In this document: one piece after another, positions 29,144-40,935 of the stretch
How the letters are laid out: the number at the start of each line of letters is the position of its first letter
How positions within the stretch are numbered: position 1 is the first letter of the stretch
Source of the DNA: Psychrobacillus sp. FSL K6-2836
Lineage (GTDB): Bacteria > Bacillota > Bacilli > Bacillales_A > Planococcaceae
Assembly (NCBI RefSeq): GCF_038003085.1
Contig: NZ_JBBOOM010000001.1
Span: 372,001 to 436,000 of the forward strand
Direction of reading: 5' to 3'
Length of the DNA stretch: 64,000 nt
Position numbers and translations under genes: made by a program
The notes under the pieces: model-generated
Databases searched by the model: none
The model's input: the letters and a program-made list of their open reading frames with translations, nothing else
What the model was told of the DNA's origin: nothing

Positions 29144-30032
29144 TATCTATCATCCAATTTGAAATTATTTCATATGTCTGAAGCTTATTAACCTCGTTTA
29201 GTATTTCATGCCTCGCATCCTCTACCAGATGGACAGTTACGTTTGTCATTCCAACACTTTTTAATCCATTTGCGACTTTGAATATATCCTTACCATCTTT
29301 TCCAACAGGATCCTTGGCACCACTAATAACTAAAACGGGTAAATCTTTTTTTATATGATTATTCTCTATATCTTTGTGGATTATTTTTAATCCATTGAAT
29401 AGGTCTATAAAGAATCCGTTTGACGGAATATTCCCACACATCGGATCCTCTATATATTTTTGCACCTCTTTTTCATCTGTTGAAAGCCAGTCAAATGGTG
29501 TCTTTGGATTCGTAATTTGTTTATTGAACCCTCCAAATGCCATGCTGTTCAATAATGTTGCTTTAGTCGTTGGACTCTTAATAACAGAGGTAAATTTGCC
29601 GATTAGTCTACCCGCATCACCCAATAGCCCAGGATTAAAAGTAGTTCCAGAAAGGACGACTTTGGTTAAAGAATCACTATACTTTTGCATATATCTACGT
29701 GTAATAAACGAACCCATACTATGCCCGAATAAAATAAGTGGAATATCCCCCAAATCCTCCCGAACATGTATTAATACTTCACGTACGTCCTCCGTAACTC
29801 GCTCAAACCCTACCTTATCTGCAAAATATCCATACTGCCCATTTTTTTCAGCTGTTAGGCCATGGCCACGATGATCATGGCCCGTAACGACAAATCCTTT
29901 AGTCATTAAAAATGTTGCAAAATCATCATAACGACCTATATGCTCTTCCATTCCATGTAGAAGATGGATATGAGCAATTGGGGTTGTATCAGGAGAAAAC
30001 TTAACAATATGAATAAGATGATCATCTGACAT
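29136..30032 (-). CDS. Monoacylglycerol lipase/lysophospholipase-like alpha/beta hydrolase
   Basis: 298 residues. Serine hydrolase 4 layout: oxyanion HG in [21 protein letters not shown], nucleophile Ser in FGHSMGS, acid Asp in SGAKDPVG and His in [10 protein letters not shown]. Cytoplasmic. The gene sits between glpD and miaA with overlap, so its product could release glycerol from glycerolipids for GlpK/GlpD; that link is inference from position. Confidence 0.85.
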   Translation of the reverse strand: MSDDHLIHIVKFSPDTTPIAHIHLLHGMEEHIGRYDDFATFLMTKGFVVTGHDHRGHGLTAEKNGQYGYFADKVGFERVTEDVREVLIHVREDLGDIPLILFGHSMGSFITRRYMQKYSDSLTKVVLSGTTFNPGLLGDAGRLIGKFTSVIKSPTTKATLLNSMAFGGFNKQITNPKTPFDWLSTDEKEVQKYIEDPMCGNIPSNGFFIDLFNGLKIIHKDIENNHIKKDLPVLVISGAKDPVGKDGKDIFKVANGLKSVGMTNVTVHLVEDARHEILNEVNKLQTYEIISNWMIDNA

Positions 30033-30057
30033 TTTGCCTTCTAAGATAGTTTTCAGC

Positions 30058-31704
30058 TTAATCCCTACTTTCTTTTAATGTAGCTTCAAGCAAAAGTGTT
30101 TCTAGTTGTTGTCTAAATGCATTTGCTTCCTCATCTGAGTAATACAGCAATTGTTTCATTATATTCACTATTTCTCCTTTATACTCGTTGAAATGCTTTA
30201 TATCAAAATAGAGCATACCTGTTCTTCTTACTAAAAAGTCCACAGGAGAATAAGCCATCTCTTCATGCACTGCATAATAAATTTGGGCGAGTATCACTAA
30301 AGGTAAGCTAGAAGGATTTGTAGAAAGGATTTGTGCATATTGAAACACTTTATCGACATTCGTCCCATACATTTTAGCCAGTTTTCTTCCTTCTAAACCG
30401 GAAAGTCCATAAGCTTGAGCCATTTGTTCCTTTTGAGTAAGAAATGCCTCCCATTGTTTGGAGCCACCAATATCACCACCGGATAAGGTTAAATGCTTCG
30501 TAACACACGGTCCATATTTTTCATCCCCAAGTTGCTTCGAAATTTTATCTACAATTGTCTCAGCCATTTTTCTATACCCTGTTAGTTTACCTCCAGCAAT
30601 TGTAAATAAACCAGCCTCCGACTGCCAAATCTCATCCTTTCGAGAGATTTCTGATGGATCTTTCCCGTCCTCATATATTAATGGACGGACTCCTGCCCAA
30701 GTAGACTCTACTTGATTTGAGGTAACATGAACTAAAGGAAACATAGAATGGATTGCTTGGATAAGATATTCGACATCTTCCGGTGTAGCTACAGGATTCC
30801 GAATATCACCTTCAAAAAATGTATCCGTTGTTCCGACATAGGTTTTACCATCACGTGGGATAGCAAAAACCATTCGCTTGTCAGGTGTATCAAAATAGAC
30901 AGCCTGTTTAAGCGGGAAAACGGATTGGTCAATAACGACATGTACACCCTTTGTAAGCTTTAATTTTTTATTGTTCTCAATGGCATCTAAAGCACGGACT
31001 CCATCAACCCATGGACCAGTGGCATTTACTATTTTTTTCGCATGAATTGAAATTCGTTTATTATTTATTGTATCAACAATCTCTGCTCCGATTACTTGAT
31101 TATCATCGTCATAAATGAAGGAACGTGCTTTTGCGTAGTTTAAGCATACCGCACCTTTTTCCATTGCTTTTTTTAGGACTTCAATCGTTAATCGGGCATC
31201 GTCTGTACGATATTCAACGTAGTATCCGCCACCTCGTAAACCTTTGCTTTTCAGGAGAGGTTCTTTTTCAAGCGTCTCTTGGTCAGTAAGCATTATTCTT
31301 CTTTCATCTTTCTTCACACCAGCTAAATAGTCATACACCTTTAAACCAGCTGATGTAGTAAGAGGTCCAAACGTGCCTTTTTTATAAAAAGGCAGTAACA
31401 TGCCTATAGGTTCGGTCACATGAACTGCATTTTCATACACAATCTCTCTTTCTTTCCCAACATCAGCAACCATTTTCACTTCCATTTGCTTCAAATATCG
31501 CAAACCACCGTGCACAAGTTTTGTGGACCGACTAGAAGTTCCAGCTGCAAAATCCTGCATTTCTACTAAAGCAACAGACATACCGCGAGTAACCGCATCA
31601 AGTGCAATCCCCGCACCAGTTATTCCTCCACCTATTACTAGCACGTCGAATTCATAATAATTTAATGTATTTACTATTTGCTCTCGTTCTACAGAAGACT
31701 TCAA
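30058..31704 (-). CDS. glpD: Aerobic glycerol-3-phosphate dehydrogenase
   Basis: 548 residues. N-terminal FAD-binding GGGITGAGIALDAVTRG, SSRSTKLVHGGLRYL, and the C-terminal domain of GlpD. Oxidises glycerol-3-phosphate to dihydroxyacetone phosphate at the membrane, passing electrons to quinone. Follows glpK with no gap. No glpF or glpP lies nearby, unlike B. subtilis. Confidence 0.97.
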   Translation of the reverse strand: MKSSVEREQIVNTLNYYEFDVLVIGGGITGAGIALDAVTRGMSVALVEMQDFAAGTSSRSTKLVHGGLRYLKQMEVKMVADVGKEREIVYENAVHVTEPIGMLLPFYKKGTFGPLTTSAGLKVYDYLAGVKKDERRIMLTDQETLEKEPLLKSKGLRGGGYYVEYRTDDARLTIEVLKKAMEKGAVCLNYAKARSFIYDDDNQVIGAEIVDTINNKRISIHAKKIVNATGPWVDGVRALDAIENNKKLKLTKGVHVVIDQSVFPLKQAVYFDTPDKRMVFAIPRDGKTYVGTTDTFFEGDIRNPVATPEDVEYLIQAIHSMFPLVHVTSNQVESTWAGVRPLIYEDGKDPSEISRKDEIWQSEAGLFTIAGGKLTGYRKMAETIVDKISKQLGDEKYGPCVTKHLTLSGGDIGGSKQWEAFLTQKEQMAQAYGLSGLEGRKLAKMYGTNVDKVFQYAQILSTNPSSLPLVILAQIYYAVHEEMAYSPVDFLVRRTGMLYFDIKHFNEYKGEIVNIMKQLLYYSDEEANAFRQQLETLLLEATLKESRD

Positions 31705-33228
<1,524 letters not shown>

Positions 33229-35037
33229 CTACATAACTCGTTTAAACATTTTCTCAATCTCATACGTCGAAAAATGCACGATTACTGGTCTACCATGTGG
33301 ACAGGTTAATGGATGCTGTGCATTTTTTAAGCTTTCCAACAGTTGCTCCATATCCCTCATCGTTAAATAATGATTCGCTTTGATGGATAGCTTACAGCTC
33401 ATCATAATAGCTGCATCTTCTCTGAGTTTTTTAATATCTGTTTTACGGTTATTCAACACCTGTTCTATTAGTCCTTCAATAATCTTGGTCTCCTGTCCCT
33501 TAGGGAACCATGTAGGATAATCTCTAACAACAAAGCTAGAAGAACCAAACTCTTCTAAAAATATTCCCACATCATTTAATTCATTCAATGATTCTTTAAT
33601 ACGGTATGCCTCGTCTAAAGAATAGTGAAAAGTTAGTGGCAGTAAAAGTGATTGTCTCTCATTTGCATTTACTTCCCCTATCTTTTCCTTGTAAAACTCA
33701 TATTTTACACGCTCCTGTGCAGCATGCTGGTCGATCAAATAAAACCCATCATCACTTTGAGCAACAATGTAAGTACCATGAATTTGTCCTACTACATGTA
33801 AATCAGGAAATGGCTTTTTATCCTCCACATATTCGATTGGTTGAATATCGAAATCTGCCAAAGACTCTACCTCTTCATATACGATACTAGGCTGTTCCTT
33901 AGGGGGATTATGAGTTTGTTCGGATGCAACATTATCATTAACTGATGTAATTGGATCCTTTTGTGTTGGCTCATATGTTTGTTTAAAGAAGTCAAATTGC
34001 ACACTTGGCTGCTTTTTAACTACCGGCTTTTCCATAATCTCTGGTGGTTTTTGCACACGATGCATAATCGAACGTATTGTGAGCCGAACTAATTCCATTA
34101 GCTCTTTTTCCTTACTGAGTCGAATTTGATGCTTAGCAGGATGAACGTTGACGTCCGTCAGTATCGGATCCATTTCAATGTTTAAGACGACAATTGGATA
34201 TCTACCTATCGGTAACAATGTATGGTAGCTATCTACTATCGCGTTATTTATGCCATAGTGTTTAACCCAGCGGCCGTTCACTAAAACCGTTATATAGTTT
34301 TTAGATGCTCGCGTTATTTCTGGTAATGTTCCAAAACCAGAAATATGAAAATCAGACGATTCCTTGTCGAATGCAACCATTTTTTTCACGTTAGAGATTC
34401 CATAAATAGAAGCTAGAACCTGTTTCAAGTCTCCTCTTCCACTTGTCTGCACAATGGTTTGCTGATTATGTGTAAGCTTAAACGCAATACCTGGATAACT
34501 AATCGCTAAGCGGTTGATCAAATCAATGGAGTGTCCTAGCTCCGTTTGGATTGTTTTCAAATATTTTAAGCGAGCTGGTGTATTGTAAAATAACTGACTT
34601 ATGATAATATCGGTTCCTCTACGAATAGGAGCTGGGGTATTCGATAATACTTTCCCACCTTCTAGCTCTACTTTTGTCCCCATATCTTCACCATTTGATG
34701 TCCATAAGCTAATTTTGGATACAGAGGCAATACTAGCTAGTGCCTCTCCTCGAAAACCTAATGAACGAATTCTGAAAAGGTCATGCTCTGTAGTTATTTT
34801 AGAGGTCGCATGTCGGGAGAAGGATTTTACTGCATCCTCCTCGTCCATTCCCTTCCCATTGTCGGTCACTTGGATTTTAGACAGTCCTGCTTCTTCCAGG
34901 GTGATTTCAATAGAGGTACTTTCTGCATCTATTGCATTTTCCACCAATTCTTTCACAACTGAAGCTGGTCGTTCCACTACTTCACCAGCTGCTATTTTGT
35001 TGGAAAGGAGTTCGTTCATAACAATGATTTGTCCCAT
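33229..35037 (-). CDS. mutL: DNA mismatch repair protein MutL
   Basis: About 602 residues. GHKL ATPase motifs: ELVENAIDAEST, DNGKGMD, TSKI, GFRGEALASI. C-terminal endonuclease site DQHAAQERVKYE (the DQHA(X)2E(X)4E metal motif) plus SCKLSIKANHYL and CPHGRP zinc-site motifs, so this is a nicking MutL. ATG at 35037 chosen because AGGTG lies 7 nt upstream; the first ATG is too close. Follows mutS by 22 nt. Confidence 0.97.
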   Translation of the reverse strand: MGQIIVMNELLSNKIAAGEVVERPASVVKELVENAIDAESTSIEITLEEAGLSKIQVTDNGKGMDEEDAVKSFSRHATSKITTEHDLFRIRSLGFRGEALASIASVSKISLWTSNGEDMGTKVELEGGKVLSNTPAPIRRGTDIIISQLFYNTPARLKYLKTIQTELGHSIDLINRLAISYPGIAFKLTHNQQTIVQTSGRGDLKQVLASIYGISNVKKMVAFDKESSDFHISGFGTLPEITRASKNYITVLVNGRWVKHYGINNAIVDSYHTLLPIGRYPIVVLNIEMDPILTDVNVHPAKHQIRLSKEKELMELVRLTIRSIMHRVQKPPEIMEKPVVKKQPSVQFDFFKQTYEPTQKDPITSVNDNVASEQTHNPPKEQPSIVYEEVESLADFDIQPIEYVEDKKPFPDLHVVGQIHGTYIVAQSDDGFYLIDQHAAQERVKYEFYKEKIGEVNANERQSLLLPLTFHYSLDEAYRIKESLNELNDVGIFLEEFGSSSFVVRDYPTWFPKGQETKIIEGLIEQVLNNRKTDIKKLREDAAIMMSCKLSIKANHYLTMRDMEQLLESLKNAQHPLTCPHGRPVIVHFSTYEIEKMFKRVM

Positions 35038-35059
35038 TTTCATTCACCTACTTCCCGTG

Positions 35060-37627
35060 TTATTCTAACTCGTTTTGTAGTTCGTACAATAGTTGTAATG
35101 CTTCTAAAGGAGTTGTACCTGATATATTGATTTTCTTCAATTTTTTCATTATCTTATCGGACGATTTGTTTTCTTGGACAACAATTGTTTCTTTACGTAC
35201 TTTTGGTTGTTCATCAAAGAACGATAATTGTGTTTCACTAACTTTAGCAGCACTTTCATCCATTTCCTCCTGATGTTCGAAGGTCTCTAAAATTTCACGT
35301 GCTCTCGTAATAATTTGCTCAGGTAGTTGAGCCAACTCTGCTACATGGATACCGTAACTTTTATCCGCTGGACCGTCTTTGAGCTTGTGTAAAAAGACAA
35401 CCTTTCCGTCTTTTTCAGTTGCTGACACATGTACATTTCGAAGCTTTGGTAGCGAGTCCTCTAAATCTGTCAGCTCATGATAATGAGTAGAAAATAGCGT
35501 ATTTGCACCTATATTTTCATGGATATATTCCATCATCGCCTGAGCTAAGCTCATGCCATCATATGTAGAAGTACCACGCCCAATTTCATCAAACAAAAGC
35601 AAGCTTTTACTTGTTGCATTCATAATCGCATTTTGTGATTCCATCATTTCAATCATGAAAGTACTTTGCCCACCTGCCAAATCATCTGCTGCTCCTATGC
35701 GTGTAAATATTTTATCGACAATTGGTAGCTTCGCGGATTCAGCAGGTACATAGCAGCCAATTTGAGCCATCACAGTCGTAATTGCTATTTGGCGCATAAA
35801 AGTACTTTTACCTGACATATTAGGCCCGGTGATCAAGAGCATATTAATATCTTCCGTAAGTACACAGTCATTAGGTACATATAGCTGGTTGTTCATCATT
35901 TTTTCAACAACGGGATGTCTTCCTTCTTTAATAATCATTGCGTTAGATTCATGGAAAACAGGTTTCGTTAAACGGTGGTTCTCTGCTACTTGAGCAAATG
36001 AGATAAAAACATCTAGCTCACTAATTTGTTTCGCTAATTTTTGAACGAGCGGAATATATGCTTTAATATCTTCTCTAACTTGTGTAAATAATTCATATTC
36101 CAAAACTAGGCTTTCATCTTCTGCTGATAAAATAAGCGATTCTTTTTCTTTAAGTTCGTCTGTAATATATCGTTCTGCGTTCGCAAGCGTTTGTTTACGC
36201 ACATATCTAGACTCATCTGCGAGATGAATATTAGATTTTGTTAGCTCGATATAGTAGCCAAAGATTCGGTTATATCCTATTTTTAGGTTTTTAGCACCTG
36301 TAATTTCTCTTTCCTTTTGCTCAAGCTCTGCAATCCACTTTTTACCGTTAACGGAGGCATCACGAAGTTGGTCCAGACGGTCGTGGAACCCGTTGTTAAT
36401 CACTCCACCATCTTTAACGGAAATCGGAGGGTTTTCACTAATTGCTTCTTGTAACTTTCTCCAAATATCTTCACAATCCTCTAATGCAGTCCCAAGTTTT
36501 TGCAATACTGGATCTTCCGATTCAACGAGTAGCTGTTTAATAATAGGAACCTTAGAAAGGGATTGTCTTAACTGGGCAAGGTCTCTCCCTCCAGCACTAC
36601 CAAATCCAATTCTACCTACAAGTCGTTCCAGGTCATATACTTCCTTAAAAGCTTCTTTAATTTCTTCACGAAGCATAAAGTCATTCAGAAAACTCGTTAC
36701 AATTTCTTGACGTATTTCGATCGATTGTTTGTTCGCAAGCGGCTGATGAATCCATTGCTTTAACTTTCGTCCACCCATCGCTGTCACTGTTTCATCTAAC
36801 AACCATAATAATGTACCTTTTTGGTCGCCACTTCGAATAGATGAAATAAGCTCTAAATTTCGTTTGGAATGATAGTCCATTGCTAAAAAGGATTCTCTCT
36901 GCTGAAAAGTAAAGGGCTGAATATGTAAAAGAGATTGTTTTTGCGTTTTTTGAATGTATTGTAATAATCGTTTCACCGTCTGATGCGTTTGATCGGGATG
37001 GTTCGGAACGTATTTATAAGTTTCTTCATCTGATAATTCTTCTTTTTCAATCGAAACCGTGAAATCATGAATACCAGATAAATCATTGATCAATACATAC
37101 ATTTGTTCACTGACGATCAATTCTTTTGCCTGGATTGCAAGTAACTCCTGTACAACCTCTTTTTCATCACCAGAAAGAATGGTCGTAAATCCAACACCCG
37201 TCGATACATCTAAATAAGCAAAAGCTACTTCATTTGCGGCAAGCAAATCAGCGGAAGCAATAAAGTAGTTTGACTTCGTTTGCATGGCTTTTCCTTCTAT
37301 TATAGTGCCCGGTGTCACAAGACGAACAACCTCTCTTTTTACGACACCCTTCGCATGCTTTGGATCTTCCACTTGTTCGCAAATAGCTACTTTATAACCC
37401 TTACTAATAAGTGTTTCGACGTATCCTTGGGCAGAATGATGAGGAACGCCACACATCGGAATACCGTCCTTTCTACTAGTTAGCGTAATTTCTAAAATAG
37501 CAGCAGCTTTAATAGCATCCTCATGAAATAATTCATAAAAATCACCTAAACGAAAAAATAAAAACGCATCTATGTAGTCTTCTTTAATTTTTAAGTATTG
37601 TTGCATCATTGGTGTTTGTGTAGTCAT
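35060..37627 (-). CDS. mutS: DNA mismatch repair protein MutS
   Basis: 855 residues. Mismatch-reading motif FFRLGDFYELF near the N-terminus, Walker A GPNMSGKST, LLFDEIGRGTSTYDG Walker B, and STHYHEL. The C-terminus carries a beta-clamp-like QLSFF segment. Recognises mispairs and recruits MutL. First gene of the mutS-mutL-glpK-glpD run. Confidence 0.98.
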   Translation of the reverse strand: MTTQTPMMQQYLKIKEDYIDAFLFFRLGDFYELFHEDAIKAAAILEITLTSRKDGIPMCGVPHHSAQGYVETLISKGYKVAICEQVEDPKHAKGVVKREVVRLVTPGTIIEGKAMQTKSNYFIASADLLAANEVAFAYLDVSTGVGFTTILSGDEKEVVQELLAIQAKELIVSEQMYVLINDLSGIHDFTVSIEKEELSDEETYKYVPNHPDQTHQTVKRLLQYIQKTQKQSLLHIQPFTFQQRESFLAMDYHSKRNLELISSIRSGDQKGTLLWLLDETVTAMGGRKLKQWIHQPLANKQSIEIRQEIVTSFLNDFMLREEIKEAFKEVYDLERLVGRIGFGSAGGRDLAQLRQSLSKVPIIKQLLVESEDPVLQKLGTALEDCEDIWRKLQEAISENPPISVKDGGVINNGFHDRLDQLRDASVNGKKWIAELEQKEREITGAKNLKIGYNRIFGYYIELTKSNIHLADESRYVRKQTLANAERYITDELKEKESLILSAEDESLVLEYELFTQVREDIKAYIPLVQKLAKQISELDVFISFAQVAENHRLTKPVFHESNAMIIKEGRHPVVEKMMNNQLYVPNDCVLTEDINMLLITGPNMSGKSTFMRQIAITTVMAQIGCYVPAESAKLPIVDKIFTRIGAADDLAGGQSTFMIEMMESQNAIMNATSKSLLLFDEIGRGTSTYDGMSLAQAMMEYIHENIGANTLFSTHYHELTDLEDSLPKLRNVHVSATEKDGKVVFLHKLKDGPADKSYGIHVAELAQLPEQIITRAREILETFEHQEEMDESAAKVSETQLSFFDEQPKVRKETIVVQENKSSDKIMKKLKKINISGTTPLEALQLLYELQNELE

Positions 37628-37735
37628 TTAAATCCTTCTCTCTTCTTTACTAATATAATGATTATACCAAAAAAACTATGAAAAAAGAGGCAGATGACCT
37701 TAATAAGAAAAGCGGAAGAACCTATTAGTTTCGTG

Positions 37736-37778
37736 TTAAAAAATTGAACCCTGAATAAGTCGCCTAATTCAGGGTTCA
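37736..37778 (-). terminator. Terminator of the 45-residue gene
   Basis: 12-bp perfect stem TGAACCCTGAAT (37745-37756/37767-37778), then AATTTTTT on the minus strand. Confidence 0.9.
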
Positions 37779-37786
37779 TTTTACGC

Positions 37787-37924
37787 TTACTTTTTAATTT
37801 GATTTTTATTAAATGCTTCTTTGTCAGCACGTTTGAAATCTTTTGGATATATAACTTCTTGCATCGAAGACAATCCATTATCTTTTATATTGAACTTCTC
37901 ATGTGGTTGCTTACGTTCCTTCAT
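37787..37924 (-). CDS. 45-residue hypothetical protein between mutS and cotE
   Basis: ATG at 37924 with GAGGAG 9 nt upstream, own terminator. Reads MKERKQPHEKFN...GLSSMQEVIYPKDFKRADKEAF, basic, no membrane segment. Small basic proteins near cotE may be spore-related, but no family is recognised. Confidence 0.6.
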   Translation of the reverse strand: MKERKQPHEKFNIKDNGLSSMQEVIYPKDFKRADKEAFNKNQIKK

Positions 37925-38008
37925 AGTGAACACTCCTCTCGTTTTTATCTTTATTAGTTTTTCCTTTGTAACGAGAGATATTCAGTTTGTTATTTATTAT
38001 ATTCAAAA

Positions 38009-38038
38009 CAAAAAAAAGCCGGAAGTAATAGCCGGCTT
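38009..38038 (-). terminator. cotE terminator
   Basis: AAGCCGG/CCGGCTT stem followed by eight T on the minus strand. Confidence 0.9.
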
Positions 38039-38039
38039 G

Positions 38040-38603
38040 TTAAAGTGACGAAGAATCATCAGCTTCTTTGGAGGAACCTGTGGATCCTGAAGAGTTTGAT
38101 GAGTTTGATGACGAGCTAGAAGAGCTTTCTTCCCCATATGCCCATTCTTCTTCAAATTCTGCTTCATGTACTTGAATACATATAGTTGTTTCACCAACAA
38201 CCTCGACAAGTATCTCTCTTTCTACTGTTACCTGGAACTGTGTACCTCCCGAAATAATAATTGCCTCAGTACAATTCGGTTGCTGTAGCACACGAACATG
38301 TACTTCTTCCCCAGTAGTGTCTTTATCTCGGTAATGTAGTTTAATACGATCTTTATAATTGATCGTTTCTGTAAATACGGACGTTTTGGAATGATCATGA
38401 TGTGCATACCAAACGTTAATATCAAATTTCCCAGTTACTTCAACATATCTTCCGTGTTTTTTAGACGAACATGTGTGATTAATAACCCAGCATCCTAAAA
38501 TACTAGACGGTGTATTTGGTGGACGAAGCACTTCACAGGATTCCGTTCTCTTTTTACCTTTAGCAACAACAGCTTTCGTCACAATATGGCGCATGTGTTT
38601 CAT
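38040..38603 (-). CDS. cotE: Outer spore coat morphogenetic protein CotE
   Basis: About 187 residues. MRHIVTKAVVAKGKK near the N-terminus and CWVINHTCSS, GKFDINVWYAHHDHSKT match CotE. The C-terminus is an acidic and Ser-rich tail (ESSSSSSSNSSNSSGSTGSS) longer and more repetitive than usual. It organises the outer coat around the developing forespore. ATG at 38603 has GGAGG 7-8 nt upstream. Same neighbour (mutS) as in B. subtilis. Confidence 0.95.
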   Translation of the reverse strand: MKHMRHIVTKAVVAKGKKRTESCEVLRPPNTPSSILGCWVINHTCSSKKHGRYVEVTGKFDINVWYAHHDHSKTSVFTETINYKDRIKLHYRDKDTTGEEVHVRVLQQPNCTEAIIISGGTQFQVTVEREILVEVVGETTICIQVHEAEFEEEWAYGEESSSSSSSNSSNSSGSTGSSKEADDSSSL

Positions 38604-38721
38604 TTTTTTCCTCCTTGTAATCAAGTCATAACATCATATGCGCCCAACGCCCAATCGGTTCATCAAGTTACAAATGTTGTGTAGACTTAAGTGGAAAAAA
38701 TAATAACTAATGCACTTTTTG

Positions 38722-39297
38722 TCACATGAGGTGACTTACTATTCTTACATTTGGCCAGATAGTTAGCCAGTTTTTGTTTTGTACTCGGTGTTCGTAAATT
38801 TTTAGTAGATCATTATTTTTAGCAAAACGAGGGACTGGATTCACACTCATCTGCAGGATATCATCTATTCCATGTGGAGCTACGAGAACAATTTTATTCT
38901 GCTCATCCAATTTAACCCCTATAGCAGTCACCGTTTCCGGAAAATTAGCTATTCCATCCACGGAAGATTTATAAGGAGGCAGGTTGTTTAGCTTATGCAT
39001 TCTAGCCTGGTTTTTTACAGACCATGGGATATTAGGCAGCAAACACCGTAGCTGATCCTCCCACTTTTTCTCCTCAGACTCCTCCTTATTGTTGGGATCA
39101 AAATAAATCACATCGATATCCGCTAATGGGGTTCTTTCTATATATTCATGTAATGTATCCCAAATCTTAGAGCGGAGAAACCCAGCACAGATCCACCAAT
39201 CTGGAAGTTCTAACTGCCGGGCCGTTTTTAGTATCTCCATCATCCATTTATCTTCTTGTATTAAGGTTTGTATATCTTCTTTTGTTTGAATGACCAC
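38722..39297 (-). CDS. Nucleotidyltransferase-like protein (NTP_transf_6, DUF925)
   Basis: 191 residues, GTG start with GAGGAGAG upstream. Family features: LPDWWICAGFLRSKIWD near the N-terminus, ADIDVIYFDP with the nucleotidyltransferase-like acidic pair, and SSVDGIANFPETVTAIGVK. Substrate not known for the family. Confidence 0.8.
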   Translation of the reverse strand: MVIQTKEDIQTLIQEDKWMMEILKTARQLELPDWWICAGFLRSKIWDTLHEYIERTPLADIDVIYFDPNNKEESEEKKWEDQLRCLLPNIPWSVKNQARMHKLNNLPPYKSSVDGIANFPETVTAIGVKLDEQNKIVLVAPHGIDDILQMSVNPVPRFAKNNDLLKIYEHRVQNKNWLTIWPNVRIVSHLM

Positions 39298-39312
39298 TTA
39301 ATTCTCTCCTCT

Positions 39313-40935
39313 TCATCCTCTCGCAAACATTAATTTCCAACCTAGAAAATTACTTATTAGCAATAAAACTGCATATACTGGCAAACCATTCGGAATGATT
39401 AAAACGACAGCGTGTATTGCTGCCATTAATCCTACTATTAACATACTACCAAAAACTTTAACAAACGCATTAGTTTGTGTATGCTCATGTGAGCTAATAA
39501 AAGGGAACTTCCCCTTATTAAAAATCCCATAAGATACTAATGTTAACAAAATGGCAGCTAGAAGGACGACTACTAGGTCCAAAAGAATTCGAAAAGAAAA
39601 TATCCAGAAAAATATTACACCTAGCATTGTTAAAATTGGTACGAAATAATTCACAATGCTTGCCTTTAGAGCTGCACTATATACAATCGATTTATTTTTA
39701 ATAGGAGCTGCGTAGAATATCCATTGCCCTTTATAGTTACCAGAGTACTCCAGCATTTGAACAACGGATGGAATCATAATTAACGCAAAATATATGACCA
39801 TAAAAGAATTTCCACTTCTCATGTCCTCAAAAGAACCAGTGCTTAACGTGTTGAATAAAAAGATAAAAGGAAAAATAATCGAAAAACCTAATATCGGAAA
39901 TATTTTAAGTTTTAATTCCCTTTCTTCTTTTAACATAAGAGAAGCAAATTTGTAAAAGGTACGCTCCTCTTTAGTTCTACATAAAATTCTTGCCCAAACA
40001 CCCTGTAGCAAATGATTTTTCTTCTTCGTTCTATTTGTATCACTTTGTAATTTAGATAGATTTCGCTCAAAAGACGGCATAAGGCGAATATATATCGCAA
40101 TCGCAATAATTGGCGCTAAAATAGCGAGCAAAGATAGAATAATAATATGCAAGGAATTATCTCTATTTAAGATCAATTCAAAAGGAGCTGCAAACCAAAA
40201 AGGTGGCAGTAACGTATGCCACCAAGCAAAGGTATACGTAATTTCAATATTAACTATTTGAAACACTCGCCCAACTAATTGATAACTTACCGCCATTCCA
40301 ATCGCTAAAAAAATTTGCACATAGTTAATAATATCCTTTAGCATTTCACCACTAAAGAAGCGAAGGATAAACAAATAAACAAAGGCCGTCAATACTACAG
40401 CCAAACTACTAATAAATACTATTTCTATGAAAAACAATAGTGCAAATATAATTCCAAATTTAAATATGCTTACAATTAGAGGAATGATTACAAACGAACC
40501 AGTTAAAAGAACCATATAAATCATAATATGAGTAATCTTCGCTGCATTTAGAGTCTTTCCACTAATAGGTTTTGGATGAAGGATATTTTTATCCCTTATA
40601 TCAAGTAAAACAGCGGAAAAGTCAGAAACCATCGAAGTCATTAAAATGATAAACAACGAGCTAAACATGATAGTAAGAGAGAAAAGAAACTCATTACCTA
40701 AAAATAGAAAAGGAACTAAAAAGAGAATGCCAAATAACCCATACATCCATAAGGATTTAAGAAACTGGTTCCCTTCTTTTTTTACATTGGAACCACTAAA
40801 GATTGCTGGCATCCTTCTGCTATCCATCGTCAGCTTCAGCTGTAAAATCAAACGCATCACATCATAGTCTATATCCAACTTTTGAAAAATTGGCCTAAAA
40901 CGATCTAAAACTCTAAGTGATGCAAAATCATTCAT
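39313..40935 (-). CDS. ABC transporter permease
   Basis: About 540 residues with roughly ten to twelve hydrophobic segments and two large cytoplasmic loops, typical of Gram-positive exporter permeases encoded with a single ATPase. ATG at 40935 has GGAGG 8 nt upstream and overlaps the ATPase stop by 8 nt. Substrate not predictable. Confidence 0.8.
   Translation of the reverse strand: MNDFASLRVLDRFRPIFQKLDIDYDVMRLILQLKLTMDSRRMPAIFSGSNVKKEGNQFLKSLWMYGLFGILFLVPFLFLGNEFLFSLTIMFSSLFIILMTSMVSDFSAVLLDIRDKNILHPKPISGKTLNAAKITHIMIYMVLLTGSFVIIPLIVSIFKFGIIFALLFFIEIVFISSLAVVLTAFVYLFILRFFSGEMLKDIINYVQIFLAIGMAVSYQLVGRVFQIVNIEITYTFAWWHTLLPPFWFAAPFELILNRDNSLHIIILSLLAILAPIIAIAIYIRLMPSFERNLSKLQSDTNRTKKKNHLLQGVWARILCRTKEERTFYKFASLMLKEERELKLKIFPILGFSIIFPFIFLFNTLSTGSFEDMRSGNSFMVIYFALIMIPSVVQMLEYSGNYKGQWIFYAAPIKNKSIVYSAALKASIVNYFVPILTMLGVIFFWIFSFRILLDLVVVLLAAILLTLVSYGIFNKGKFPFISSHEHTQTNAFVKVFGSMLIVGLMAAIHAVVLIIPNGLPVYAVLLLISNFLGWKLMFARG

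Noticed and set aside
37624-37878. 84-residue minus-strand frame downstream of cotE
   Set aside because: Overlaps the clear 45-residue gene in another frame and a terminator, with no ribosome site.
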